DNA from: Streptosporangiales bacterium
GTDB lineage: Bacteria; Actinomycetota; Actinomycetes; Streptosporangiales; WHSR01
Assembly: GCA_009379995.1 (NCBI GenBank)
Contig: WHSR01000023.1
Span: forward strand, 1-59,668
Length of the DNA: 59,668 nt
Direction of reading: 5' to 3'
Both the position numbers and the translations under genes were made by a program. Positions 8,501-16,852 of this stretch are shown here, piece after piece (the first letter of the stretch is position 1; the number at the start of each line of letters is the position of its first letter). The notes beneath the pieces are model-generated. The model was not told the origin of the DNA, made no database searches, and worked only from the letters and a program-made list of their open reading frames with translations.

Positions 8501-9129
8501 CCGTTGCTCTGCAGCGCCCCGGTGACCTGATCCACCGTCAGGCCCTTGTCCTCGAGCTTGTCGGTGTCCAGCCGGACGGTGACGACCTGGTCGCGAGCAC
8601 CGCTCACCGTCGTACCGCTGACCCCGGATATCGATTCGATCCTGGGCACTACCGCGTCGTTGAGCCTGTCGACGAGGTCCTGCTCGCCTCCGGAGGAGGA
8701 CGCGGCCAGCATGACCACAGGCAGGCTGTCGGTGCTGCCGACGGTCACCGTGGGCCTTACGTTCTCCGGCAACTCGCGGCCGACCTGGTTGACCGCCTCC
8801 TGCAACTCCTGGGTGGCGTCGTCCATGTTCGTGCCGAACCCGTACTCGACCTGGATGATCGAGTTCCCCTCGCTGGAGTACGACGTCACCCGCGTCTGGT
8901 TGGGCAGACCGCTGATCCGGTCCTCGAGAGGTTCGGTGACCTCGCGCTCGACGATCTCCGGCGCGGCACCCTGGTACGGGGTCACCACGACGGCCGCCGG
9001 AAACTCCAACGAGGGCACGAGCTCCTGGCGCAGCGAGGTAGCCGCTACCCCGCCAAAGACAAGCGCCGCCAGGGCGATCAGGGTGACCAGGCCGCGGTTG
9101 GCGAGACTGATCCGGCTGAGAAACGACAC
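5575..9129 (-). CDS. RND-family multidrug/solute efflux transporter (HAE1/AcrB-like) with low-complexity insert
   Basis: The 1184-residue membrane protein has the AcrB layout. An N-terminal membrane helix is followed by porter subdomains, a membrane block that includes GRVVDDSIVVLENI (paired Asp for proton relay), then a second porter region and a second membrane block (PSLIGMLMLVGIVVTNAIVLLD). It should exchange protons for export of hydrophobic or lipidic substrates. The first large extracytoplasmic loop carries about 150 residues rich in Ala, Gly, Ser, Thr and Pro (about residues 248-398), described separately. No membrane-fusion protein or outer-membrane channel gene is adjacent, as expected in a Gram-positive. 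The start is GTG at 9129 with a weak ribosome binding site. It converges with vapBC. Confidence 0.88.
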   Translation of the reverse strand: MSFLSRISLANRGLVTLIALAALVFGGVAATSLRQELVPSLEFPAAVVVTPYQGAAPEIVEREVTEPLEDRISGLPNQTRVTSYSSEGNSIIQVEYGFGTNMDDATQELQEAVNQVGRELPENVRPTVTVGSTDSLPVVMLAASSSGGEQDLVDRLNDAVVPRIESISGVSGTTVSGARDQVVTVRLDTDKLEDKGLTVDQVTGALQSNGLSMPGGTLDRGDDSLSVQVGNGFSSIEEIENLYILPVGGASPSAGGAAGGAAGVGAGAAAGAAGTRPAAAANGAAAVAPASAVGPTSSTSPTSSMSPTSSVTPTPTPTLTPTVSPTASPTISPTGSPSIPPTTPPGNPPGIPPGQFPGQLPPGAIPGGFPGQLPPGAFPGSIPMLGMPPGIVAPTPPTPDAVRLGEVAKVGATLAEPTSYTRTNGEPSLGVLVTKTQDGNAVDISQAIQGMMPELGSKLGAGGQLSVVFDQSPYIEQSIEGLTTEGLLGLAFAVLAILVFLLSIRSTVVTAVSIPLSVLVALIVLWTGDFSLNILTLGGLTIAVGRVVDDSIVVLENIKRHLEYGGEKAATILTAVREVAGAITASTLTTVAVFLPIVFVGGQVGELFRPFGLTITVALAASLLVSLTVIPVLAYWFLKTPRRVTDLDPESVRELAVAREERSPLQRGYVPVIRWAARHRFIALLLAFLVFVGTMGLLPRLGTNFLGQEGQNTFTVSQELPPGTSLTATNDAAKHVEAALDDLPETEAYQVNIGSFDDPIAAAFGGTQTGSNTAQFSIISNLEADQAKFEHELRERLAALPPEAGELSVSAGGVNSAQLEVIVQAPDTETLRAAAAHVEGAVGDMPSTADVTSNLSNAQPRVQIRIDREEAAERGLTEVQIGQMVNQVYQGTAVADAYLEGERRAVVVRLGSSATDIDELRDLKLATPTGSTVKLRKVADVVEDEGPVRITHIDGERSASVTGTATAENVGAVSNDLQQRLSRLSLPEGATYSLAGVTTQQQEAFSDLGIALLAAILIVYLIMMATFRSVLQPLILMVSVPFAATGAVVLLLATGTELGVPSLIGMLMLVGIVVTNAIVLLDLINQYRKAGMDPEDAVIAGGRRRLRPILMTAVATICALTPMALGLTGDGGFLSQPLAMVVIGGLTSSTVLTLIVVPTLYLMTERLKGGFGRRRRDAASTTPG
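7930..8395 (-). repeat. Low-complexity Ala/Gly, Ser/Thr-Pro and Pro/Gly tracts inside the RND gene
   Basis: This in-frame stretch encodes first an Ala/Gly-rich run, then repeated SPTS and TPT/SPT units, then repeated PPG, PGQ(F/L)P and PPGA(I/F)PG units. At DNA level the units recur with small changes, for example two copies of GGGAGCTG with CCGGG nearby around 8000-8060. It lies in what should be the porter loop between LYILPVGG and AVRLGEVAKVG, which are contiguous in normal HAE1 proteins. Confidence 0.85.
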
Positions 9130-9144
9130 TTTTCAGACCGATCA

Positions 9145-9165
9145 ATCCGTTTGGTATCTACGGAT
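9145..9165. promoter_or_regulatory. Inverted repeat upstream of the RND gene
   Basis: ATCCGT (9145-9150) and ACGGAT (9160-9165) are separated by nine bases, just upstream of the RND start codon. The site could be a repressor operator. No linked regulator gene is present, so the assignment is tentative. Confidence 0.3.
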
Positions 9166-9257
9166 CAAACTTTACATACGCGAACGTACAGTACTGACCT
9201 GCAGGCCCTGCGGTCGGGGAGCTTCTACAAGATCACGGACGACGCTCCGTCGCCACG

Positions 9258-9998
9258 TCAGCCCGTGCGGCGATCGAAAGGCACGGCCAGCTCCTCCACC
9301 GAACGCACGACCGCGGCGTTGTCCTGCAGGTCCGCGAGCACCACGTCGGCCCCGGCGGCCCGGAGGTCGGCCTGGGTGTTGTGGCCGCTCGATATCCCGA
9401 TGACCGCCGCCCCACCGATGCGCGCCGCGGAGACCTCCCGAGCCGCGTCCGTGATCAGCACCGTCGTCGACTCGTCGAACGGGGCACCGTACTTCTCCGC
9501 CGCCCGTCTCCGGGCGACCTGAAGCAACGTGCCCAGCGGGAAGTTCTCCGAGCCGTATCCGCCGATCTCCAGATCGAGGTGCCGATCCAAGCCGAAAGCC
9601 GTCAGCTTGACGATGGCGTTCGCCCGGATGTTGCCGGTGAGCACGGTCTGCACAACGCCCGGCACGTGCTGCAGCGCCGCGAGCGACTCGCGAGCCCCCG
9701 GCAACAGCCGGCCCTGCGGGACGAGCTGGTTGGACCGGCGGGCGAACGCGTCGGCCAATGCCCGCGTGAACTCGGGGAGATGATGCTCCGTCGGGTCGAC
9801 GCCGTTGAGCGCGAGCGTCTCGAAGATGACCTCGGAATCGGTCCTGCCGACCGACGGCGCAAGGCGCACCAGCGGACGGTCGACAACCCGCTGGAACGCC
9901 TCGGCATAGGCATCCCGGGTGATCCGGCCGACATCGACAAGCGTCCGGTCGATGCTCCACAGAACTAACCGGTGAATCGGGGCTCCAGGCGACATCAC
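9258..9998 (-). CDS. HAD-like protein lacking the catalytic nucleophile
   Basis: The 246-residue sequence follows the HAD hydrolase fold. A motif I region begins the protein (LVLWSIDRTLVDVG), then a helical cap, a motif II region (VLTGNIRANA), a lysine region (AAEKYGAPF) and motif IV (VLITDAAREVSAAR). The motif I signature DxDGT reads SxDRT here, so the nucleophilic aspartate is serine and the glycine is arginine. The GD of motif IV reads TD. As seen, it cannot form the usual aspartyl-phosphate, so a binding or regulatory role is likely. The start may be GTG 9998 or the adjacent ATG 9995; no clear ribosome binding site helps. It runs in the same direction as pruA upstream, 106 bp away. Confidence 0.75.
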   Translation of the reverse strand: MMSPGAPIHRLVLWSIDRTLVDVGRITRDAYAEAFQRVVDRPLVRLAPSVGRTDSEVIFETLALNGVDPTEHHLPEFTRALADAFARRSNQLVPQGRLLPGARESLAALQHVPGVVQTVLTGNIRANAIVKLTAFGLDRHLDLEIGGYGSENFPLGTLLQVARRRAAEKYGAPFDESTTVLITDAAREVSAARIGGAAVIGISSGHNTQADLRAAGADVVLADLQDNAAVVRSVEELAVPFDRRTG

Positions 9999-10104
9999 AG
10001 CGGGTGGGATCGGCAGTCTAGCGGTCCGGACGAGGAGATGTCCGTCAGATCGTGACCTGGGCTGCCGGGCCGCCGGCCGTACGGTCTCACGATGTAACTC
10101 ACCC

Positions 10105-11733
10105 CTAGCCCATGTGGAGATAGCGGTAGTCGGTAGGTGGCACGAAGGTCTCCTTGATCGACCGTGGGCTGATCCAGCGGAGCAGGTTGAACACCGAGCC
10201 GGCCTTGTCGTTGGTGCCGCTCGCCCGGGCGCCCCCGAACGGCTGCTGTCCCACTACCGACCCGGTGGGCTTGTCGTTGATGTAGAAGTTGCCCGCCGAG
10301 AACCGCAGCACCTCGGTGGCCTCGGCGATCGCCGCCCGATCCTGGGCGATGACCGACCCGGTGAGGGCGTACGGCGCGGCGTCGGCGGCTTGCCGCAGCA
10401 CGGAGGGGTAGTCGCGGTCGTCGTAGACATGAACCCCGAGGACCGGACCGAAGTACTCCTTGGTGAACACCTCGTCCTCGGGCTCGTCGCACTCCAGCAC
10501 CGTCGGCTCGACGAAGTAACCCTCCCGGTCGTCGACGCCGCCGCCGGCCAACTGGCGCAGGTGGGACACCTCCCGGACCCGATCGAGGGCGGCCCGCAGC
10601 TTGCGTACCGCGCGGTCGTCGATGACCGCCCCCATGAACAGGGACAGGTCCGCGGCAACGTCGCCCATGGACAGGTCCTCGACCTGGTCGAGGAAGTCGT
10701 CGCGCATACGCTCCCACACCGACCGTGGCAGGTACGCGCGGGACGCGGCCGAGCACTTCTGACCCTGGAACTCGAACGCGCCGCGGATCAGGGCGGTGCT
10801 CAGCACGTCGGGGTCGGCCGAGGGATGGGCGAACACGAAGTCCTTGCCCCCTGTCTCGCCGACGAGCCTCGGGTAGCCGCGATAGGTCGCGATGTTCTCG
10901 CCGACGGCCCGCCACAGGTGCTGGAAGGTGGCAGTCGATCCGGTGAAGTGGATGCCGGCCAGCCGCGGGTCCGGCACGGCGGCCTCGGAGACCGCCTGCC
11001 CGTCGCCCGTCACCAGGTTGATCACCCCCGGCGGCAGGCCGGCCGCCTCGAGCAGCCGCATCACGTAGTGCGCGGCGAACTGCTGGGTGGGCGCGGGCTT
11101 CCAGACCACCACGTTGCCCATCAGCGCCGGCGCGGTCGGCAGGTTGCCGGAGATCGCCGTGAAGTTGAACGGCGTGATCGCGAGCACGAACCCCTCGAGC
11201 GGGCGGTACTCCATCCGGTTCCACGTGGCCGGCGACGACAGCGGCTGCTCGGCCAGGATTCCCCGGGCGTAGTGCACGTTGAACCGCAGGAAGTCGATCA
11301 GCTCGCAGGCCGCGTCGATCTCGGCCTGGTAGGGCGACTTCGACTGGCCGAGCATCGTGGCCCCGTTGAGGGTGGCGCGCCACGGGCCGGACAGCAGGTC
11401 GGCGGCCTTCAGGAAGATCGCTGCCCGGTCGTCGAACGACATCGCCCGCCATGCGGGCGCGGCCTCCTCCGCCGCCGCGATCGCGCCCCGTACGTCGTCG
11501 GCCGTGGCGTTTCCGAACCGGCCAAGCACGTGGCGATGGTTGTGCGGCTCCACGACGTCGACGAGCTCGCCGCCGCCCATCCGCTGCTTGCCCCCGAGGG
11601 TCATGGTGAGCTCGATCTGCTCGCTCGCGAGCTCCTTGATCCGCGCCTCGAGCGCTGACCGGTCGGGGCTACCCGGCGGATACGCCTTCACCGGCTCGTT
11701 CACCGGTACCGGCACGTTCGTGACGGCCTCCAT
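10105..11733 (-). CDS. pruA: L-glutamate gamma-semialdehyde dehydrogenase (1-pyrroline-5-carboxylate dehydrogenase)
   Basis: The 542-residue enzyme has the full-length layout of monofunctional PruA. It oxidises glutamate semialdehyde/P5C to glutamate with NAD, the second step of proline breakdown. The cofactor-binding region includes ITPFNFTAISGNLP and VVWKPAP, and HFTGSTATF follows. The general base is Glu293 in LVGETGGKDFV and the catalytic Cys327 is in FQGQKCSAASR. The C-terminal NDKPTGSVVGQQPFGG region is intact. ATG 11733 is preceded closely by GAGGAG. Proline dehydrogenase (putA/prodh) is not in the window, so the pathway is not clustered here. Confidence 0.95.
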   Translation of the reverse strand: MEAVTNVPVPVNEPVKAYPPGSPDRSALEARIKELASEQIELTMTLGGKQRMGGGELVDVVEPHNHRHVLGRFGNATADDVRGAIAAAEEAAPAWRAMSFDDRAAIFLKAADLLSGPWRATLNGATMLGQSKSPYQAEIDAACELIDFLRFNVHYARGILAEQPLSSPATWNRMEYRPLEGFVLAITPFNFTAISGNLPTAPALMGNVVVWKPAPTQQFAAHYVMRLLEAAGLPPGVINLVTGDGQAVSEAAVPDPRLAGIHFTGSTATFQHLWRAVGENIATYRGYPRLVGETGGKDFVFAHPSADPDVLSTALIRGAFEFQGQKCSAASRAYLPRSVWERMRDDFLDQVEDLSMGDVAADLSLFMGAVIDDRAVRKLRAALDRVREVSHLRQLAGGGVDDREGYFVEPTVLECDEPEDEVFTKEYFGPVLGVHVYDDRDYPSVLRQAADAAPYALTGSVIAQDRAAIAEATEVLRFSAGNFYINDKPTGSVVGQQPFGGARASGTNDKAGSVFNLLRWISPRSIKETFVPPTDYRYLHMG

Positions 11734-11863
11734 CGCTCCTCACTCCCGGGTGGCAAATCGACGTCCTCGGCGAGCCGTGGCCCATATCCCATCGTCGCAC
11801 CGGCACCGGCCAGGGGACAGAGGCCGGCCGCCGCGCATTCCCCCTTCATGGGCGCTCATCGCC

Positions 11864-12505
11864 CTACATCGCGTGGTGAACGGCGTCGGCGAGGGAATCG
11901 ACGACCGGAACGCCGACCGCCTGAAGCGCCCGCCGCGAGTGCGTTCCCCCGGTGTAGAGCACCGCACGGGCGCCCACGTGTTCGGCCGCCACGGCATCGT
12001 CGACGCTGTCGCCCACCACCGTCACCTCGGAGGGATCGATCCCGATCGCTGCCAGATGCCGGACAAGGTGCTCGGCCTTCGGCCCGCCGGCGCCGTCAGG
12101 ACGCCGCAGCCCGTCGACGCGGACGAACGCCGGGCGTACGCCGAGACGTTCCACGCACGGCAGCAGCTCGTCGTGCCACCACATGGACAGCAGCGACTGG
12201 GTACGACCGGCGCTTCGCCAGCGGGCCAGTGTCTCCGCCGCGTACGCGGCCAGGTCGCAGCGCGTCATGTGCCGGCCGTATGCCCGGTGGAACGCGCCGT
12301 CGATCCGCTCCCACTCGCCGTCGCGCAGCCGACGGCCGAGGACACGCTCGTAACACGCCCAGACCGGGTGGCTGTAGAGCTCTCGCCACCGATCCACCGT
12401 CAGCTCACCGACGCCGTACGGGGCGAGCGCGTCGTTCGTGGCGGCCACCACCGCCAAGGTGTCGTCGAAGAGCGTGCCGTTCCAGTCCCACACGATGTGC
12501 CGCAT
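11864..12505 (-). CDS. HAD family phosphatase
   Basis: The 213-residue protein opens with HIVWDWNGTLFDD, a DxNGT form of HAD motif I with nucleophile Asp7. It contains the motif II-like serine in SLLSMWWHDE, a lysine in GGPKAEHLVRH and motif IV VTVVGDSVDDAVAA. All catalytic positions are filled, unlike the HAD protein at 9.3-10 kb. It resembles phosphoglycolate phosphatase-type enzymes, but the substrate cannot be named. It is monocistronic and lies 130 bp downstream of the divergently placed pruA start. Confidence 0.82.
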   Translation of the reverse strand: MRHIVWDWNGTLFDDTLAVVAATNDALAPYGVGELTVDRWRELYSHPVWACYERVLGRRLRDGEWERIDGAFHRAYGRHMTRCDLAAYAAETLARWRSAGRTQSLLSMWWHDELLPCVERLGVRPAFVRVDGLRRPDGAGGPKAEHLVRHLAAIGIDPSEVTVVGDSVDDAVAAEHVGARAVLYTGGTHSRRALQAVGVPVVDSLADAVHHAM

Positions 12506-12699
12506 CTCGGTACCCAGACTAGGCCGTGTGCACCGGACGCCCGGACGCCGAGTCTTTGTCGGTACCCCGGGTTATGGTCTGAACAGCGAGGGGATTCTTG
12601 TTGGAGCGGGTTCAGTTGAACCGGTTTGAGGCACACCGCAGCGTCGATCGGCTCGGGCCTCTTGCGCCGGCCCGGGCACAGCGTGGGAGAGGTTGACCG

Positions 12700-13902
12700 A
12701 TGCATCCCAGCGTCGCGCCGTCGCGCCGCAGCCGGCTGTGGTGGATCGCGGTCGCCGGCCTGATGGGCGTCGTGTTGCTGGTAGTCGCGGGCTGCCAGGG
12801 CGACGCACTGCCGGGCCGGGCGGACGAACCCCCGAAGCCGCAGGCCAAGATCGCGATCGGTCCCCAGGATGGAACGAAGAAGGCGCGTCCCGACCGCCCG
12901 ATCACGGTCGGGGTGCAGAACGGGAAGATCACCAAGGTGACCGTGGAGTCGAAGTCGGGGAAGCGTAAGGTCACCGGGGAGCTGAGCGACGACCGCACCA
13001 GCTGGACGTCCGAGTGGACGCTCTATCCCGACACCAGCTACATCGTCAACGCGACAGCCGTCGACGAGGACGGCCGTACCACCAGTACCACCAGCCGCTT
13101 CACCACGCTCGAGCCCGACCGGACGGTACGCACCGGTGCCGCCCCCCTCGACGGCGAGAAGGTCGGCGTCGGCATGCCGATCATCGTCTACTTCACCAAG
13201 CCCGTGGACAACCGGAAAAACGTGGAGCGCGCCCTCGAGGTGAAGATGTCCGAGCCGGTCGAGGGCGCCTGGCACTGGGTCAGCGACGAGGAGGTGCAGT
13301 TCCGGCCGCGGGAGTACTGGCCCGAGGGCGAGAAGGTCAAACTCGTCGCACACATGGCCGGGGTGCGCGCCGGCGACGGCCTGTACGGCGACAAGAACCA
13401 GGTGGTCGACTTCGAGGTCGGGGACAGGCATGTCAGCGTCGTCGACGCCAACCGCTACCGGATGGTGGTGCGAGACGGCGACGAGGTGGTCCGGAAGATC
13501 CCGGTCAGCATGGGCAAGCCAAGCTTCGAGACGAGGAGCGGGGTCCACATCGCCCAGGAGAAGGCCGGGACGGTTGTGATGGACTCGGCGACCATCGGCC
13601 GGCCGGGAGAGTACCGACTCACCACCAACTGGAACGTGCGGATCAGCTACAGCGGCGAGTTCGTCCACTCGGCGCCGTGGTCGGTTGGTTCACAGGGCAG
13701 CTCGAATGTCAGCCACGGATGCGTCAACGCCAGCCCTTCGAACGCGGAGTGGTTCTTCAACTTCACCAACCGGGGTGACATCATCAAGGTCAAGGGAACG
13801 TCCAAGCAGCTGGAGTTCGGAAACGGCCCGACGCCCTGGGTCCTCTCCTGGAAGGAGTGGGTGGACGGCAGCGCCCTGGGCAGCTCGATCAACGGGAAGT
13901 GA
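12700..13902 (+). CDS. L,D-transpeptidase lipoprotein
   Basis: The 400-residue protein starts with a basic stretch and hydrophobic helix ending in the lipobox LVVAGC (Cys32), so it should be anchored to the outer face of the membrane. Two Ig-like regions follow (about 45-140 and 145-250, the actinobacterial Ldt pattern). A YkuD catalytic domain has HIAQEKAG and SHGCVNAS with nucleophile Cys341. It forms 3-3 peptide cross-links in peptidoglycan. GGGAGAGG lies seven bases before ATG 12700. The last 14 bases overlap the convergent gene at 13889. Confidence 0.93.
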   Translation: MHPSVAPSRRSRLWWIAVAGLMGVVLLVVAGCQGDALPGRADEPPKPQAKIAIGPQDGTKKARPDRPITVGVQNGKITKVTVESKSGKRKVTGELSDDRTSWTSEWTLYPDTSYIVNATAVDEDGRTTSTTSRFTTLEPDRTVRTGAAPLDGEKVGVGMPIIVYFTKPVDNRKNVERALEVKMSEPVEGAWHWVSDEEVQFRPREYWPEGEKVKLVAHMAGVRAGDGLYGDKNQVVDFEVGDRHVSVVDANRYRMVVRDGDEVVRKIPVSMGKPSFETRSGVHIAQEKAGTVVMDSATIGRPGEYRLTTNWNVRISYSGEFVHSAPWSVGSQGSSNVSHGCVNASPSNAEWFFNFTNRGDIIKVKGTSKQLEFGNGPTPWVLSWKEWVDGSALGSSINGK

Positions 13903-14404
13903 AGTCGGAGACCAGGTCCGGTAGTTCCTGGGTCGCATACCACATGAGCTCGTGCCCCTCGGCGCCGTCCACGGTGAACTGGGCGTCCTCGTCCCCCTCG
14001 TCGGCGGTGGGCAGCGCCGCGACGGCGGCCGCGACGTCGCTCTCGGCTATCACGTCGTCGACGTGGGCCGAGACCACCTTCGCGACGGGCACGCTCCCGG
14101 TGAGCTGAACGGACCCGCGGTCGGACAGCTCGCCTCCCGGGGGCAGGGCGACCGCCTTGTCGTCGACCTCGACCGCGACCACCACCCTCCGCCGAGGGAT
14201 GGTGGGATCGGCTCCGAGCAGACGCAGCGACGCGCGGGCGGCCTCGGCCATCGCCGCGTACTCCAGCTCCTCCTCCCTGCCCTCCTCGTACCACTCGCGG
14301 AGGGCAGGTGTGACCGCGAACCCGGGGTGTGGGCCGGTAGCTATCTCGCCGGTCGCCATGGCCGCCGCCAGGGCCGGCAACGTGCTCGGCAGGTAGACAC
14401 GCAT
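13889..14404 (-). CDS. Conserved actinobacterial hypothetical protein
   Basis: A 171-residue acidic, soluble protein begins MRVYLPSTLPALA and has no signal peptide. A conserved-looking region (ALREWYEEGREEELEYAA) is followed by two beta-rich stretches with RRVVVAVEVDD and PVAKVVSAHVDDVIAES. I recognise it as one of the small cytoplasmic proteins of unknown function that are widespread in actinomycetes, but cannot assign a role. It converges with the L,D-transpeptidase, overlapping by 14 bp, and follows the patatin gene by 77 bp in the same direction. ATG 14404 has only a weak ribosome binding site. Confidence 0.75.
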   Translation of the reverse strand: MRVYLPSTLPALAAAMATGEIATGPHPGFAVTPALREWYEEGREEELEYAAMAEAARASLRLLGADPTIPRRRVVVAVEVDDKAVALPPGGELSDRGSVQLTGSVPVAKVVSAHVDDVIAESDVAAAVAALPTADEGDEDAQFTVDGAEGHELMWYATQELPDLVSDFTSR

Positions 14405-14481
14405 CAGGGAGCGTCCTGTGGTTCTGGTTCGTCGCGGATCGGCCCCGAGGGGACCCTGGAGAGGAGCCCTCGATGCGGTGT

Positions 14482-15456
14482 CTACCCGCGGAGAACCTCT
14501 CGCCGAGAGTCTGCCAGAGCCGCGGCGCTCGTGCGCAGGGAGGTCTCCAGGACATGGGCCCGCCTGGCGGGGTCCATCACGTTCCCCCCGAAGGCTGTCA
14601 GGTCTTCGGCGCCGGGGGCCAGCAGGTTGACAGCTGTGCCGCCGTCGCGCACCGCGTCCGCCTCGCTGAGCACCCGCCTGGTCGTGACCCGACGCACGGT
14701 CCGCTCCAGCCGACTCCACAGCGACCGCGGGCTGTCGTAGGCGAACGACGCCATCGGGGCGAGGACCGTCACCTCGTCGAGGTCCTGCCCGGCCAGCAGG
14801 TCGAGGGAGGTCACCGAGTGAACACCGCCGTCGACGTACCGTCGGCCGTCGATCTGGACGGGGGCGAACCAGCCCGGGATGGCGCAGGATGCCATGACCG
14901 CGTTGGCCAAGACCGTCGGCGGCGCCTCCGGGCGACCGAAGACCACCCGGTCGCCCTCGTCGTAGTCGACGGCCACCACCCAGCAGTTGGGATGCCCTGC
15001 CCAGCTCCCCGGGCTGACGGTATCGATGACCGAGCCGATCGTCCACAACGAGCGGCGGCCCTCGGGAAGCAGGCCGTACATCGCGCCCATCGCGTTCCGG
15101 CGGCGGGCCGACCGGACGAACAAGCCCTTCGACCCGATCCCCACCCGCCGCGGCCGCGGTGGCATCGGACCCCCCGTGGCGCCGTCGTGGTCGTACTCGA
15201 GGGGCGGGTCATCCAGATCCACCGTGCCCCGCTGGTGGTTGACCATGCTGACCGTGCCGATGCCGGCACCGAGCAGCGCCGCGAGAACCGAACCCGCTGA
15301 CGTGCCCACTATCACGTCGGCGGTCCGGGGATCCCAGCCCCAGGCCTCCTCCAGCGCGCGGAGGGCGCCGACCATCCAGGCGGCGCCGAGGACGCCGCCG
15401 GCTCCGAGCACCAGCCCGTGTCTACGCTGCCGCTTCCATCTCTTCCTCGAACGCAT
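14482..15456 (-). CDS. Patatin-like phospholipase
   Basis: This 324-residue protein has the patatin signatures: an oxyanion-hole region GLVLGAGGVLGAAW, the nucleophile elbow GTSAGS (Ser53), and the catalytic dyad Asp209 in RYVDGGVHS. It should hydrolyse acyl lipids. No signal peptide is evident; the basic N-terminus (MRSRKRWKRQRR) could bring it to the membrane face. GGAG lies about eight bases before ATG 15456. The neighbours give no specific substrate. Confidence 0.9.
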   Translation of the reverse strand: MRSRKRWKRQRRHGLVLGAGGVLGAAWMVGALRALEEAWGWDPRTADVIVGTSAGSVLAALLGAGIGTVSMVNHQRGTVDLDDPPLEYDHDGATGGPMPPRPRRVGIGSKGLFVRSARRRNAMGAMYGLLPEGRRSLWTIGSVIDTVSPGSWAGHPNCWVVAVDYDEGDRVVFGRPEAPPTVLANAVMASCAIPGWFAPVQIDGRRYVDGGVHSVTSLDLLAGQDLDEVTVLAPMASFAYDSPRSLWSRLERTVRRVTTRRVLSEADAVRDGGTAVNLLAPGAEDLTAFGGNVMDPARRAHVLETSLRTSAAALADSRREVLRG

Positions 15457-15608
15457 CGGTACGTCTCCAGGGCCCTAATTGACACACCGGACGTGTCCGG
15501 GAGCAGGTGAAGTGTTCACCATAGGTGAGAACAGCCTATGCGGCCAGCCGAGTTCCCGGTGTTGTAGAACGGTGTTCGGCGACGTTTGCGCATCCTAGGG
15601 AAGGCGCC

Positions 15609-16811
15609 ATGGATTTCGAACTCAGCACCAAGGCCAAGGACTACCTCACCAACCTGCAGGACTTCATGGACAGCCATGTGTACCCGGCCGAGCCCGCCTA
15701 CCACGGCTGGCGCCGGGAGCGGGGTTACGGCAACCACGAGCTGCCGCCGATCGTGGAGGAGCTCAAGGTCGAGGCCCGACGCCGGGACCTGTGGAACCTC
15801 TTCCTTCCCGACGTTTCCGGTCTGTCGGTGCAGGAGTACGCGACGCTCGCCGAACTCACCGGGCGCTCACCGGAGATCGCCCCGGAGGCGCTGAACTGCT
15901 CCGCCCCGGACACCGGCAACATGGAGGTCCTGCACCTCTTCGGCACCGAGGAGCAGAGGAAGCAGTGGCTGGAACCGTTGCTGGAGGGCCAGATCCGCTC
16001 CGGGTTCGCGATGACCGAGCCGGACGTGGCCTCCTCGGACGCCACCAACATCCGAACCTCCATCGTCCGCGACGGCGACGACTACGTCATCAACGGCCGC
16101 AAGTGGTGGACGAGCGGTGCCGCCGACCCGCGGTGCAAGATTCTCATCCTGATGGGCAAGACCGACCCCGGCGCCCCGACGTACCGGCAGCAGTCGATGA
16201 TCCTCGTGCCGATGGACACGCCGGGCGTCGAGGTGGCGCGGTACCTGCCCGTCTTCGGCTACCAGGACCAGCACGGGCACGCCGAGATCGCCTTCACCGA
16301 CGTCCGGGTGCCGGCGACGAACCTGATCTCGAACGAGGGCGACGGCTTCATGATCGCCCAAGCCCGGCTCGGCCCCGGCCGCATCCACCACTGCATGCGG
16401 GCGATCGGCATGGCCGAGCGGGCGCTGGAGCTGATGTGCCGGCGGGCCACCTCGCGGGTGGCGTTCGAGGGGACGCTCGCCGAGCAGGGTGTGGTCCGGC
16501 AGCAGATCGCCGAGTCGCGGATGGCCATCGAACAGGCGCGGCTGCTCGTCCTGAAGACCGCGTGGCTCATCGACAACCTGGGGACGAAGGAGGCACGCAC
16601 CGAGATCGCCGCGATCAAGGTCGTCGCGCCGCGGGTGCTCCTCGACGTTCTCGACCGGGCCATCCAGGTGCACGGCGGCATGGGGGTCACCGAGGACACC
16701 CCGCTGGCGTCGATGTGGGCGCACGCTCGTACCCTGCGGATCGTCGACGGACCGGACGAGGTACACGTCCGTTCCGTGGCCCGCGAGGAGCTGAAGCGGT
16801 ACAAGAGCTGA
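15609..16811 (+). CDS. Acyl-CoA dehydrogenase
   Basis: The 400-residue flavoenzyme has the acyl-CoA dehydrogenase layout of helical N-domain, beta middle domain and helical C-domain. Landmarks are [16 protein letters not shown] (substrate and FAD region), the [11 protein letters not shown] loop, a [19 protein letters not shown] helix and the end [16 protein letters not shown]. The closest subgroup seems to be the ACAD10/11-like enzymes. The start is ATG 15609 after AGGGAAGG; the open frame begins at 15525 but without support. It converges with murQ, separated by a hairpin. Confidence 0.9.
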   Translation: MDFELSTKAKDYLTNLQDFMDSHVYPAEPAYHGWRRERGYGNHELPPIVEELKVEARRRDLWNLFLPDVSGLSVQEYATLAELTGRSPEIAPEALNCSAPDTGNMEVLHLFGTEEQRKQWLEPLLEGQIRSGFAMTEPDVASSDATNIRTSIVRDGDDYVINGRKWWTSGAADPRCKILILMGKTDPGAPTYRQQSMILVPMDTPGVEVARYLPVFGYQDQHGHAEIAFTDVRVPATNLISNEGDGFMIAQARLGPGRIHHCMRAIGMAERALELMCRRATSRVAFEGTLAEQGVVRQQIAESRMAIEQARLLVLKTAWLIDNLGTKEARTEIAAIKVVAPRVLLDVLDRAIQVHGGMGVTEDTPLASMWAHARTLRIVDGPDEVHVRSVAREELKRYKS

Positions 16812-16827
16812 CCGGGCCCCCCTCCTT

Positions 16828-16852
16828 GCCGTGATCTTGCAGAAATCACGGC
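16828..16852. terminator. 8-bp hairpin between convergent genes
   Basis: GCCGTGAT (16828-16835) and ATCACGGC (16845-16852) form a perfect stem with a nine-base loop. The stem includes the murQ stop codon (16846-16848) and follows the acyl-CoA dehydrogenase stop by 16 bases, so it can serve both genes. There is no T-tract. Confidence 0.55.
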
